Assembly (NCBI GenBank): GCA_003344405.1
Contig: NOWV01000134.1
Coordinates: 1 to 64,000 of the forward strand
Length of the DNA: 64,000 bases
Direction: 5' to 3'
Origin: Trichoplax sp. H2
Lineage: Eukaryota; Placozoa; Uniplacotomia; Trichoplacea
The translations under genes were made by a program, and so were the position numbers. The notes beneath the pieces are model-generated. The model had not been told where the DNA came from. It saw nothing but the letters and a program-made list of their open reading frames with translations, and searched no databases. This document shows positions 37,841 through 50,617 of the stretch, in pieces. Within the stretch, counting starts at the first letter, position 1. Every line of letters starts with the position of its first letter.

Positions 37841-40124
37841 TCAAGGGTCTCCTATGTGTCAAAAACGTTCTATTAAATTGGGGTATCCACTCACAATCAT
37901 CTAGAGTCTTAATGCAGCACATCAGAACTTAGATGATACGCAATTCAAAAGTTTTTATCCATTTACTTTAATATGTAGTAACTATATAACTGGTATATTG
38001 ATAAATAATTATTTGGTTACCATAAATTATGCTTATTTTAGGCGTAATATTTATTGTTAGTTATTTATTTTATCATTTAAATTTCAGAATCCGTAAATTA
38101 ATAGCATTAATTGTACTGGATACTGAAAGTTAATTATAATTTGATAAGTAATTGTTTAGTTACTATAATTTGTGCTTAGTTTTGGCGTAATATATTTTTT
38201 ATTAGTTATTCACTTCATCATTTAAATTTCTGAATCTGTAAATTAATAGCATTAATTGTAGTAAATTCTACAAACTAATCCTGTATATAAGTATTTGTTA
38301 CGGTGTTGCCTTGTCATTAGGATAGTTTAATAAGTACAGTAGTAGCTAGTATGAAGAATATCCATATTTGTAGTGCTAGGTAAGATAAGTAATGCCTTAA
38401 TGTGGATGTTGTTTGTAATAGTTCATTACATATTTGATATTGATTGTTATTGTGTGATAGATAGCAGTAGGATGATTCAAGTTCTAGTTGATGATAGTTG
38501 AATTAGACAACCTACGAGCTTAGATTAAGATTAAGTATGAGTAAGAGATTCAAAATATTTACTGATAGAAAAGCTATGTAAGGAGCATCTTAGTTCGAGA
38601 TGATTCTCCTAGTAAGGTATAATAAATAATACTGTTGTTGTTTACAAATTAGACGATTCCTATATAAACGGGAACATTTGAGTTGAGAGGGTGGTAAAAA
38701 GTTGTAGATATATCTTTGCTAATAAAAGTTTCATCTTTACAGTCTTTTGATGTGTGTGTTTAACGTTAAGTAAAAGGGTGTTGCAGTCAATAGCTACTTA
38801 TAGACTTTTACTGTACGTTACCTTGTCGCAGAAGTGAAATTGTGACAGTATTATGCATCTGCCTATATAGTTCTGTGGGGTATACCATAAGTATATCACG
38901 AGCAGAACTTATGTTAACGGTTATTACAATAACTAGCCTAACAGTAGATTAGTTTTGCTTTGTTTTAAATTGACGATATATGAAAGATGCTTAGAAGTCT
39001 GAAATATCTTTAATAATAAACAATTATTTGCGTCATCGTTAGCTGTTACTTATCCATATATTAATAAATGGTAGACGATCAATTAATTAACTCACTGACT
39101 AATTGGTATCGACAAGTATAGTGTGTATGTGGTAAGATTTGTAGTACTACATAGGTGAACCAAGTTTGTTGACTTTGGCTAATTTATGGTTAATGATTTC
39201 GTTTAGATAACAAAACCGTAGCAACGGTAGAAAGCTCAGAAATACTATACGCGTACTTTACTGACCTAACTCACTAGGCTTCCGTTTGCTACCATCAATT
39301 TGGTATTATTTACTTTCTGCCATTCCATATGTCTTCAAAAAGGTATTTGCATTATAAGAAAGCTATTTCTAATTCCGTATCATTGATAATTGAACGGATA
39401 TTAGTACTTCTTTATTTCAGAAATTACGGAAGGGCGATAAAATAGCCATTATACAGAGATCAGTCTGTGGGAAAAGAACCGTTAACAGTTTAGCTCTAAG
39501 GGCAAGATATAACTCGAAATAGAACATGGTTGATGTTACGTTCATATTTTTGTCGGCATATGTTCAGAAAGTACGTCAACTAAAGAGGTGAAACTTTCAG
39601 TATATGGGAATAAAATGTTAGCGACTGGATAGAATAAGATAGAAGAAATGGCGACGATTCGTTCTCGGACAATATAACAGTGTAACTCTAAGATATGAAT
39701 TATGCATTATATAATTTATTTAATTTATTAAGTAGTTATTGATGCCGACATCGGTTATCGTTAGGGAAAATCTTAAAGACTAGTAATATCATATACGAAA
39801 TAAATCAAATTTGATCCTGGCAGCACCCACCTTGGACTGTTGCCTATTACGTATCATAACAAAGCGACTACGGAGATTGTTATATTTTGAATTGGTTCTC
39901 GACGCTTCCGCAGTTAGAAAGATAGTAAATAAATCAGATAGAATTTCTTGAATACATTTGGCTTTATTACATTAACAGCAGCCATTCATTATCAGAATCC
40001 AAGCGTAAAGAACTGACATCAATTAATTCTCTTATTAAACTTAAACGATTGTTATTGTCAATAAAGTAGCTATGCTTTAGGAAAATTTTTGACAATGAAT
40101 CCCTTCTTTGCGAACGGCTGAAAA
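37841..40124. other. Intergenic with synthetase debris and a two-copy tandem repeat
   Basis: A tandem pair of about 140 bp lies at about 37995-38130 and 38140-38275 (shared GCGTAATAT, ATCATTTAAATTTC and GTAAATTAATAGCATTAATT). Around 39290-39420 the sequence resembles the intron 2/exon 3 boundary of synthetase copy 2. At 39419-39455 a stretch reading KLRKGDKIAII resembles exon 2 ([11 protein letters not shown]), in inverted order, so the debris is rearranged. About 40015-40095 resembles 35085-35200. No intact gene. Confidence 0.45.
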
Positions 40125-40539
40125 TTACTGAGATCAATAGAGGACGTAATAAAAAGAAAGAATGAAAGAAGTAACGTAGAAAAAGGAATACTATATTGTT
40201 ATTGGGACTTTTTATCTTTCTATCTGATAGTTAATACTGCTTTGCCATCGACTAAAGTATGAACGCTGGATTCAAAGGCTGAAAAGCTCTGGTTGCTTTC
40301 TTATATTTTTTAGTTTTAAGTAAGAATTATCACTGACCGGTATAAAGCAGAACGACAATAGCCCTTAGTACTTTAAAACATCAAACTGAAGCATTACGAA
40401 AGAGTAAAACTTGAACCACACCGTGAAAGCAAGACTGTTTAGTTACTGCTTACTGCGTTACCTTCTATGAACTAGATTTTGGATTGGTTGAACACTGACG
40501 ATAAGTTAAACAGAATCTTGGTATTTTAATTAAATCAAA
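40125..40539 (+). promoter_or_regulatory. Upstream region shared with synthetase copy 3
   Basis: Counterpart of 28660-29125; aligns over most of its length up to the ATG of exon 1. The best-preserved word is ATTACGAAAGAG at about 40394. Confidence 0.55.
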
Positions 40540-43500
40540 ATGGAGATACAAAGTAAACATGACTGTAAGTTACCAGAGGATCTTAATCTGGTGGATTTCA
40601 TCTTTGAATATTTTGATAAATACGGCGATAGAGAGGCCGTGGTAAGTCTTACTATTTTTTATATGTTTTTTGGGCCTAGTTAGGCATAATAAAGCCATGA
40701 ATCATTAATTTAAATATATGTTTACTTCAGAGCGTTTAATGAAGCTTTCAGCAATCTAATTTTTTCCTCTCTCAATCTTCCAAACAGCAACGTTTTATAG
40801 AATTTTTACCAGCTTAATTAAATTAATTATCGTGATCGGTCCTCATAAGTTGCTGTAATGAAGCGATATTGATACGTAGATAACATATGTGTAGATAAAA
40901 CATAGTTATAACCATAATCGTTAGTAATAGATTTTAAGTTGTTTATTGAAATACTATACGTAATTTTACTAGTCCTGGGAATAAAATATGTGCGTAAACA
41001 AGATCAACAATTGAAGCGCCATATATATAATGTCTTGTGATTTTAATTAATTACTATCAACACCCGCGTTACTTTCATTGTGTTCGGGGTCACGTTGTTT
41101 TGAAAGTTGATTATTCTTTTATAAGGCGGATGAATGTGTTGAGGACTAGTTTAACTAACTTTATATATTAGTTTATTTCTGTCAAGGACTATATTAAGAG
41201 CCTCAATTGTGAAAGTACATCAATAATATAACTATACTAGTATGATATATATACGGAGAGTTATATGAATTAAAATTATCCAATTAGATACTTTCCTTCT
41301 TCAGCAGATTTTAAGCATTGTTTATACACTTTTCATCTACTTTTAAGGACTGAACATTAGAAACTATAGCAGTGTCCTACAGTACTTCATTCATGATTTA
41401 TTGATCAATATTATAACATGATAAACCGAGGATATGATAATATAATTTAGTATGAAAAAACAGACGTTAGTTATCGGTAGCAATTGATCTTCTTTTGAGA
41501 AGTTAGAAGATTGACACAATAGTGAGGGTTTGATATTCTCGTACACTATAGTCACAATATTATTTTATAATTAGCACATAGAAGTCAACAAGCAGTGCCA
41601 GTAATTGCTTCATTCTTAGTAGTTCATTTTTTAATTTTTTGGACTCCTTCCAAAAAATATAGTCACTTGATTGTAAGCTTGAAATTAATACACTAAAGGA
41701 CGCTGAGATTAACATTGTAGATGAATTCACCAGTAAAAATAATTCATCTGCTAAGATGAAGTTGGCTATGTTTTATAAGATAATGAAAATAAACATCACA
41801 CGGTGTTTTTTCTTCACTTTAGAAGCAAATCGATAGCCGTACACAATCTGTACCTTGTTACACCACTATTCCTGCTAATAGTCTGGAATAGTTTTAACAT
41901 TCTTACTCTTTGTTGTACACTGTAGAGGCTCTTTGATTTAAACGAACAGTTTCTATAAATCTTTTTCACCGCTAAATTTTTGTTAACTCGCTGAAATAAA
42001 TCCAATTATTACTAATCTACCATTGGTGTGATGGCTTTGAGTTTCAAATTATTTAGTCAGATAATAATTCGGGGCAAAACTTTCAGAGTGAAGTTACTTT
42101 TGAAATATTTTGGGTGTTATAAAGACTCAAAGGGTCTGACAGTTACTATAAGATTCATTATCTAATGGCAATTAGAAAGAGATATTTCGAGATGATGATT
42201 CTTTATAGCAAAGTATCCTTGTCTACCAGGTTTAATTAAGTCCTGTACATGCGTAAATATGTTAGTAATAGCTTGTATTTACTGTTCGTAAATTTAATCA
42301 ATTGTTGTCATTCTTAAATTCGATTCCATTCATTTTGTCGAATTAATCAATCGCAGGTCGATGCTGCCAGTGGCCGATGCTATACTTATGCACAAATTCG
42401 AGGATTAGCTCGTAAATTTGCTTCTGCTTTAACTCGCCGTGGTCTACAGAAGGGCGATACTGTTGCCGTCTACTCACCTAATATTCCCGAATATCCAATC
42501 GTCTTCTTTGGTATTATAATAGCTGGTGGTACTATTACTACTTGCAATCCGTTATACACTCCTAAAGAGTTATCTCATCAATTGCATCTTGCTGAAGCAA
42601 AGCACATTTTTACTGTTAATCTGTTTGCTGAAAAAGCCAAGGAGGCAGCATCTCTAAGGTTTTATAACATCTTAATCTATAGTTGCTATTAATTTTAATC
42701 ATTGATATAATATACGAGTATGTCAATAATATCGTATTGTATACTTAAATGATGTTAATTTGTACATATTACAGCAAAATTTCTAACATTTACGTCCTTG
42801 GAAGTCCAACTGGTGACGGTATAACATCTTTTCAAGAATTACTAGCTGACGATGGTAGCTATCTGAAAGAAGTTAAGTTCGACGTTCGTGAAGATGTGGC
42901 TGTATTACCATTTTCGAGTGGTACGACAGGATTGCCAAAAGGTAAATATAGAAATGGGATATAATATTGCATTTTTCTATTCTTATCTGTTAGGAATTGC
43001 GAACTGAAATAGTTTACTTGAAAAAATATTAAGCGTGAATTAATGGATTCAATGAAACCGAATTGGTACTTTAATCATAATGCAGGGATGTTTTGATTCT
43101 GAAGTATTATATATCACTATGAATTACAATAGTATAACCACCTTTAATTATAGGCATAGTCATTACGGTTTTGAAGAAAAGTTCTAGCTATTAAATATAG
43201 ATGTTGAGATTTAAAGCCATAATTACTTGTATTTTAATGTAAGGTTAATTTGGTTATGTCGATAGCGTCAATTAACTGGCATAGAAATATGTCCTTATAA
43301 AATGAAATAATCAATATAAAAATTTTACGAATGAAAAATATAGGCGTAATGCTAACACATCACAATATTGTCAGTAACGTCAGTCAAGCAACGATTAAGG
43401 GCTTCTTTTACGTGAATACTGATGATACAATATTGGCTTTATTACCATGGTTCCATATTTATGGTATGGTAACTATTCTATTTGCTGGATTGCGCTTTGG

Positions 43501-45031
43501 CGCTAAAATAATTTCCATGGCAAGATTCGAGCCAAAAGCGTTTCTTGAGACTATTCAGAAGCATAAGGTATTTATTTTTATCATTTGTGTTGTTCAAATA
43601 TAGGCAATTTTAAGCCATATTGGCTTATAACCTCAAATAAGGCGTCATCTTTAGAATTCTATTTATGCTACATTAGATTACTATAGCTCCAATAGTACCA
43701 CCTATCGCTGTATTTCTGTCGAAACATCCACTAGTAGACAGCTTCGACGTTTCCAGCTTAAAGGATGTTATAAGTGCAGCTGCACCTTTGGGTAAGGAAA
43801 CTCAAGCTGCGCTGGGGACAAGATTAGGAGTAAATGTTCGGCAAGGTAAATTTAGCATGTTTTAATTTCTTACTATATTTGAAATATACGATACATGAAA
43901 TATTTGTAAAATACGGTAATCAATATCGCCAATAACTAGTATTGTGCTATTAGTATAAGTATAGGTATTATAGACACTATTTTGTTTGGATAAATTTATG
44001 ATGATTGTTATTTTACTCACGTATTCAATAAAGGTTATGGTATGACTGAGTTAAGTCCAGTTATTACCGTATCTATTTCGGAAGGAAATGTGATTGGTTC
44101 AGCCGGAGTATTGATTCCACATACCAAAGCTAAGGTAGATATCAAAAGTAAACGACTTTTTGCGTAATAGTGCACTTTGTTGGTGCAATAATTCAACATC
44201 GGTACCAATTTTTACTTTAAATTAGTTTATCTAACAGGCTCGATGTTAAATGCACTATCTGCTGAATTCAGAGCTAGTATCGTAATATCGATTGTACTCA
44301 AAAATTATAGTTAATTAATTGAGAATAGTTTTTCTCATAAGACATCTCTTAACCACATGTAGACTGTAGATATTCAAACTGGTGAGGCCTTATCTTATGG
44401 AAAATCGGGAGAGTTATGCTTCAAAGGACCGCAGGTCATGAAGGGCTATTTGAAAAACAAAGCAGCAACAGATAGAACCATCGATGCAGATGGGTGGCTT
44501 CATACTGGAGATATTGGTTATTATGATGAGAGCGGACACTTTTATATCGTGGATCGTCTGAAAGAATTGATTAAATATAAAGGATTTCAGGTCAGTTTTG
44601 CTATCGTTTAACAATACTAAGGGATTTTTTAGGTCAGTTAACCTTTTCAATTACATGAGCATCCGTGATGGCAATTGTAAGAGATCTTGATATAATGACA
44701 CGATATATATGCTTATATTTCTGATTAGGTTGCGCCTGCTGAGTTAGAAGAGTTGCTTTTGACTCATCCTAAAGTTGCTGATGCTGCAGTTATTGGTGTT
44801 CCTGATGTTGATGCTGGTGAATTACCAAAAGCTTTCGTGGTAAAGCGAGCAAATGATATTACTGAGGAAGAAATTATTGCTTTTATTGCATCAGAAGTCG
44901 GTCCTCATAAAAAACTACGTGGAGGAGTAGAATTTATCGAAAGTATTCCTAAATCGGCTAGTGGTAAAATTTTGCGACGGCAGTTGAAAGCTAAAGAAAT
45001 TGAAAAATGTGAAAAGGATAAATCAAGTTGA
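40540..45031 (+). CDS. 4CL-like acyl-CoA synthetase, copy 4 (8 exons)
   Basis: Exons: 40540-40641, 42357-42658, 42775-42941, 43344-43567, 43677-43845, 44034-44134, 44363-44590, 44729-45031. They give 531 residues; only the last exon differs in length from copies 1 and 3. The ANL motifs are all canonical: [11 protein letters not shown] (181-191), PWFHIYG (His228), [14 protein letters not shown] (Asp405), [14 protein letters not shown] and SGKILRR (Lys511). All introns are GT-AG. Expected function is adenylation of a carboxylic acid and transfer to CoA. The tail ends KDKSS, with no peroxisomal signal and unlike the NSTRF of copies 1 and 3. Exons 2-3 share a near-identical tract with copy 3. Confidence 0.93.
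42330..42950 (+). repeat. Gene-conversion or recent duplication tract, donor/recipient 2
   Basis: Partner of 31510-32130; identity drops abruptly just after the exon 3 donor and shortly before the exon 2 acceptor. Confidence 0.85.
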
Positions 45032-46470
45032 ATTCAGGGCCTTTTCCATTTGTCTGGAGTGTATTATTGAGCTAGATTTTCTCTTGCGCTTGTCTAGTAT
45101 CTTAAATCGGCGCGCAAGACTAGTAGACATGCAATTTGTTTGTTTTTGCCTAATAAGATTTTCATGTGATACAGTATATCGAAAAATAATAAGCACAGCT
45201 GATAGTAGTAACATATTAAACCGATAAATGAAACTGTAGTTTTCATGATTATTCTATGGAAGTACCTTGCTATGAGACTTATTTCTTGATTTGTTAGAAA
45301 AATAGCCCACTCGGTTCACATGAAGCATTTTGTGTTAGTTAGTACGAGATTAAAAAATGAATTTTATTTGGTTGCTAAAATTCCAATTTATCTCATTTCA
45401 TAATTATTCCTTTGAACGGTATATTAGCGATTATTATTCGTTTTTGATCTAATAAGGCATTGAGCTTGCACTGAATGATTTATTAAATTTCAGTTTTAGA
45501 CCTAGATATTGGATATATTGCGATGGATTATAATGAATATCTCAGTAATATATAGTGTTTAATACTAGCTACCGTATATCATTCGCAGCATTAGATTATA
45601 TTGAAGATAACAGACAGATACAGTTCCAGTTCGAAGCATAGCGATCATATCTACTTTGTACTGTGATAACATCGACATTATCATTTCGTCAGATTTGGAA
45701 AATGATATACATGTATTGTCAATGACGCTATACTAGTAGTTTTGTGGAATAATCTCCTTTTAGGCGGCCATCTGTGTATTGATCTCTTAGGCACCTTAGC
45801 AAATAAATAACGATGGGAAATCGGCATCTTATTTCAAATTAGTATCCTTGCTATCTTGGAAATAAAATTGAATGCAAATATATCATCTTTAATTAACTCT
45901 AAATATTGGATCTCCAATATATGATTAGTTTAGATTTTGTGCTTTCACATTTAATCTGTTTTTCTGGTTGATTTTAATTCAAGATATATCGTTACAGATG
46001 TGGAGATACCGACAGAATTTAATAATCTACTCTTTTATTATGTTGATTTCAATTATTTAATCCATTATATTATATACTATCTACTGGTATGATTGAGAAA
46101 TCATTGCTATTAGATTATTGATGATATCCTATATATTATTCATTCAGTAGATGATGCATTGAATACAATGTACAATGCTGCTGGTTTATTTACATCAAGA
46201 GATTTACAGTAGATTTAGAATATGTTCACGATTTATAAGGTGTATCTATAGTATATAATTATATGCACCAATGAATGAATATTCATGATCACTGCTGATC
46301 TCTTTGTGATACAGTTGCTCTCTTCATGAAACTAAGAAAATAAAAAGCACCCTTACTACTATTATTATCACGAGAATCCTATAAACCAATAAGAATTAGC
46401 GACAGTGATTACTTGCATAGGAAAGTAGACATGTAGGGAAGAATAACAATGTGACTATCATTAGTTTAGA
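45032..46470. other. Intergenic, no supported gene
   Basis: Spacer between the synthetase array and the second P450 block. Short overlapping frames at 45000-45227 (+) and 45023-45214 (-) are not protein-like. Confidence 0.5.
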
Positions 46471-46720
46471 TTAAGCATAATGTAAGCTAGTTGATGAAGT
46501 AAACAGGTTACTAAGCCTTTTCTCGGTTCTACGAATAAAATCTTTATGATCAGTTTTAATGATGCCTTTTGCATAAATTAATACCGGCTAATTGTATGCA
46601 AGCTGTCTATATTAATCGTACGTGATTGCTAGTAAACATTTTGTTAAAAGACGTTCAGTAGAATACATTTTTCTTGCGATAATTTGTTTTTACTACTTTT
46701 TTTAACATTAAAAATTCTAG
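46471..46720 (+). promoter_or_regulatory. Upstream region shared by the P450 pair
   Basis: About 250 bp before the ATG align with about 50380-50617 upstream of the next P450. Shared landmarks are AACAGGTT, AAGCCTTTTC, ACATGAT- or ACGTGATT-like words and GTTTTTACT-like runs. Consistent with duplication of gene plus promoter. Confidence 0.5.
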
Positions 46721-48232
46721 ATGGACATCTCTTATATTATTTCAGCCATATTTTGGTTTCCAAATTCTTGGATTCAAATCATGGTTGTTTCATTAGTTTA
46801 TTTATTGATCTATTCTCTGTACAAGCATTATTATCTACCTTATCGTGTTTTACAAAGAACGGGATTACCATTTGATCGTCCTACTTATTTAGTTGGCAAT
46901 AAATTTGATTTTGATCCTTCTCTCCTTCATGAGCGTCAGCTAGAAAGGCAGAAAAAGTACGGCTTGGTTTATGGCGAATTCTTTTTCACTGTTCCTACTA
47001 TATTTATAGCAGATCCAGAGATAATCAAAAGCATTATGGTTACTCATTTTTCGAACTTTTGTAATCGATTTCAAGCCATCAATTTACCTAGTCTATTTGA
47101 AAAATCGATTTTGAGGATTGCAGATGAACCTTGGAAACGTATTAGAACTACAATGGTCGGATCATTTAGTGTTGCGAAATTAAAATGCATGCAAAATCTA
47201 ATTAGTGATTCTTGTCGTATTTTAATGGCTAGATTTGAAGAAAGCTTTTACGAAAGTAAAAAAATTGCTTTGATAAAACCATGTGAACATTTCTCCATGC
47301 ACATATTATTGGCCGTAGCATTTGGCATCGAATTCGAATCAGTGAAAGACGAACGTAAAATAACCGAGGCTGTAAATATTCTGTTTTCAAATACGCCTGT
47401 TGGTTTACGAGTTGTAATGATGCTTTCTATGAGGGCGTGGGAAGCTCTTGAACGGTTAATGGGTGGCAATTTTCAAAGTTCAATCGATTACTTAGAGAAT
47501 ATAGTAATGAATGTTATTAAAGATCGACGCAATAATATCAAGCTGAAGAAGCCATGCCGTCAAGATATCCTACAACTGCTGATTGAAGCCGGCGATAAGG
47601 GCAAATTAACTGATGAAGAGATTGTCGCTCAAGTATTCTTTCTAATGGCCGGAGGTTATCAAACTACCGCTACCACGTTAATGTTTGCTCTGTATTCGAT
47701 TGCTACAAATAGCAATGTACAAGAGAAATTATATGATGAAATTCAAGCTAAATATGATAATAGCAACTGCCAAGTGGATTACAATTTTGTTTCTGAGCTG
47801 CCGTACTTGGGAATGGTCATAGAAGAGACCACACGAATGTATCCTCCAGTGATATTTCCCGATCGCGGAGTGAAGGAAGACATTGTTATTAATGGATTGC
47901 TTATTCCTAAAGAGGTCATGATTGGGTTTCCTACATACGCCATACATCATAATCCAGACTATTGGCCAAATCCAGAAGAATTTCGCCCTGAACGATTTTC
48001 GCCTGAAGAAAAAGCAAAACAGATCCCATTTAGCTACGTTACTTTCGGTGATGGGCCACGACAATGTCTGGGCGTTCGCTTAGCCAAATTAGAGATTAGG
48101 ATGGTAATAGCGAATATATTACTTAAATACGAATTATTTCCAGTTAAGGAAACAGAAATTCCCTTGAAATTGAAGAGCTTGGGTACAATGATACCTGCTA
48201 ACGAGATTGTCTTAGGTTTAAAGAAGCGCTAG
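46721..48232 (+). CDS. Cytochrome P450 with I-helix Gln (GGYQTT), single exon
   Basis: A 503-residue clan-3-like P450 with an N-terminal anchor (about residues 5-35). ETTR lies at 369-372, PERF follows, and the heme loop is FGDGPRQCLG with Cys449. The I-helix motif reads AGGYQTT (310-316): the acidic residue that normally precedes the catalytic Thr (Asp or Glu) is Gln314, and an extra Gly is present compared with the AGYDTT genes here. In mono-oxygenases the acid/Thr pair helps deliver protons to bound dioxygen, so altered chemistry (or tolerance of Gln, an amide of near-equal size) is possible. The substitution is shared with the neighbour at 50618, so it is fixed in this pair and not a random defect. 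Intronless and otherwise intact. Confidence 0.94.
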   Translation: MDISYIISAIFWFPNSWIQIMVVSLVYLLIYSLYKHYYLPYRVLQRTGLPFDRPTYLVGNKFDFDPSLLHERQLERQKKYGLVYGEFFFTVPTIFIADPEIIKSIMVTHFSNFCNRFQAINLPSLFEKSILRIADEPWKRIRTTMVGSFSVAKLKCMQNLISDSCRILMARFEESFYESKKIALIKPCEHFSMHILLAVAFGIEFESVKDERKITEAVNILFSNTPVGLRVVMMLSMRAWEALERLMGGNFQSSIDYLENIVMNVIKDRRNNIKLKKPCRQDILQLLIEAGDKGKLTDEEIVAQVFFLMAGGYQTTATTLMFALYSIATNSNVQEKLYDEIQAKYDNSNCQVDYNFVSELPYLGMVIEETTRMYPPVIFPDRGVKEDIVINGLLIPKEVMIGFPTYAIHHNPDYWPNPEEFRPERFSPEEKAKQIPFSYVTFGDGPRQCLGVRLAKLEIRMVIANILLKYELFPVKETEIPLKLKSLGTMIPANEIVLGLKKR

Positions 48233-50379
48233 TATATACTACTTTGCAGTGTTTTACGTAGCCAGGGACTGCTCTTTCATTTAGAACTGTAATTTATTAG
48301 TCTCTCACGTAACTTAGCATTGGATTGTAAATAATTATCTATGTATAGTATATTGTAGGGTGACGTAGCTTTCTATATATATCTAAAGGCATCCTTAGCT
48401 TATTTAGTAGCTCATAGCCTCAGACTTGGATAGAAGGTTCTATTTTAGAGTATTAATGACTATATGTGCATGCGGTAGGGCGTAGAGTCACGATTAATGT
48501 TAGAGATAAAGCAGATATGTAATATATTAATTAGAATATGATTACTTTATCATGTATTGGCTGGTAGAAATAATATCTATGTAAATATGAATTACTACTA
48601 TTACTATATTAGATTATAGCTGGCTCACTGCAAAATGTGGCCGCTGACAATAATCTGAATATGCGTAAATTTGGATAGAATATTTCTATGATGATTGCAA
48701 CTGCAAGCGCTACGAAAATCAAGTAAGCAGGCAACTGTAGGCTATATAGTAAGAAATCAAGTCATAAATTATTAGCACTGCTATTATCTTCAAGATATTT
48801 CTTGACTTTTAAACAGTGATGGAGCATTATTTTTGTGAATAAATTGAGAAAACGTTGTATCTGGAGATTGAAATATTGCTAAATAAGTTATATTTAATTA
48901 TTAATGTGCGGATAGCAGAGAAGAAGAGTAGCGGCATATTTGTCAAAAGTGCCTCAAAACAAGATTAGGTAGCGCCTAGGTTGTAGTAGGATTCACTTTC
49001 TACACCTTACTTTATATGAATAAATCTAAAATCTAAACGAATTTTCTAGAGCTATACACATTTTTACGTAAAACTAAAATTTGTTCTTAGTAGGCTACAA
49101 AAAATGCGTACGTGAGACTTAGCTATTCTCACTACCATTACTAGCTGTAAATCTAAATAGATCAATTTAATGATACTTCTATAATGGCTTACTATGAGCA
49201 CCTATTCGATAGTATCTATACTTTACTGTAATTTTTAAATCATGTTTCACTTCGGGCAGTGATAATAAGATGCTTATACTCAATTTTTGTTCTAAGAAAG
49301 ACTAGCCATTGAAACTCCAACGCGAGCGAACTGATCCAAAATTTCAAGCTGCTACAAAATTGTGAGGATAACTTTTGCAATAACTTAGACAGCTCCCATA
49401 GCTTTGGAAATCGCTGGCGTATAAAGTCGGTAATGGGGTATAAGAACATACTATATTAATTTAAACAAGTTTATATTTAGACCAGAACTAGGTTTAAACA
49501 TCTCTTGCATAACGAAATAATCACTCATAGCAGAAACGAAGAGTGTCTGGAGGTCGACGTGGTGAAGTAATAATATAATCAGCTTATTATTAATAACCAT
49601 ATACGAATTCAGTAGCGAGGAATATTACAAAAAATGTTTCAATGGAATCTTGCGTTCTTTCTCGAAAGTACAGATAATATCGTACTATATTTGCAGCATT
49701 TTAAACACACGGTTAGTTTCCTTTTAGCAATCTGTAGCAACTTAATTGTCCGTTAATACAAATACGCAGATAGAATGTCTATCAGTATCGAAGTCTATAT
49801 GGAAGCCCTCCGTCATAAAATCATGATCTAATGCAAAGATATCTTCTTCCCTATTTTAAACACGGTATTTTGTCTCAGAAATATCAATTTAAACTTTCAT
49901 CTCTGTATTTAATTTGTATTTCATGATGATAGGTATTAAAGTATCATTAAGATTGAAATTATTGATATGCAAATAAAATTTATAATCCTTTTTTTGTTAC
50001 TTCAACTTCTGCTAACTACGCCGTCAACTATTATAATAAACATTAATATATCTGATCTACCAGCATGAGTCTGGAATCAATGGGGGTTTCTTCAGAATAA
50101 TAAAAGCATAGCAGCTTTTTAGCTGGTGTCGCATAGAACATACTATTAATCATTTTATATGCTCGAGTTTTACAGTTTGCACTTATTAATTCTTGATATC
50201 CCTAGGATCAGTTTTGTAATGTGATTGGCTTCATTAAACTAGAAAGATATATAAACACTATTATTTACTTTAGTGACCCAATGAAAGCTAATGATACTGA
50301 ATATTAAACTAGAAAGTAGACACATGGTACTCGTATAATGAAAGGTAATAACCTGACTGTAATAAATTTTAATATACGA
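48233..50379. other. Intergenic, no supported gene
   Basis: Spacer between the paired P450s. No ORF or repeat I can support; minus-strand frames at 49240-49449 and 50304-50489 look random. Confidence 0.5.
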
Positions 50380-50617
50380 AGTTCAAGTTCGTCAATGCAC
50401 AAACAGGTTGTCAAAGCCTTTTCGTAGCTCTGTGAATAGAACCTTTGTAATTGGCCTTTATATCGCTTTTGTCGTAAATCAATATTCACTAATTAAATGT
50501 ACGCTGACTATGTAGTTTATACATGATTATTGATAGCACTTTTTGCCGAGAGGTTATAGATTGTTCATTGTTTCCATTTTACTTTTTTGATCGTTTTTGT
50601 CGCTGATTGTCGTCAAG
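50380..50617 (+). promoter_or_regulatory. Upstream region shared by the P450 pair
   Basis: Counterpart of 46471-46720; see the shared words AACAGGTT, AAGCCTTTTC and the AT-rich tail before the ATG. Confidence 0.5.
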
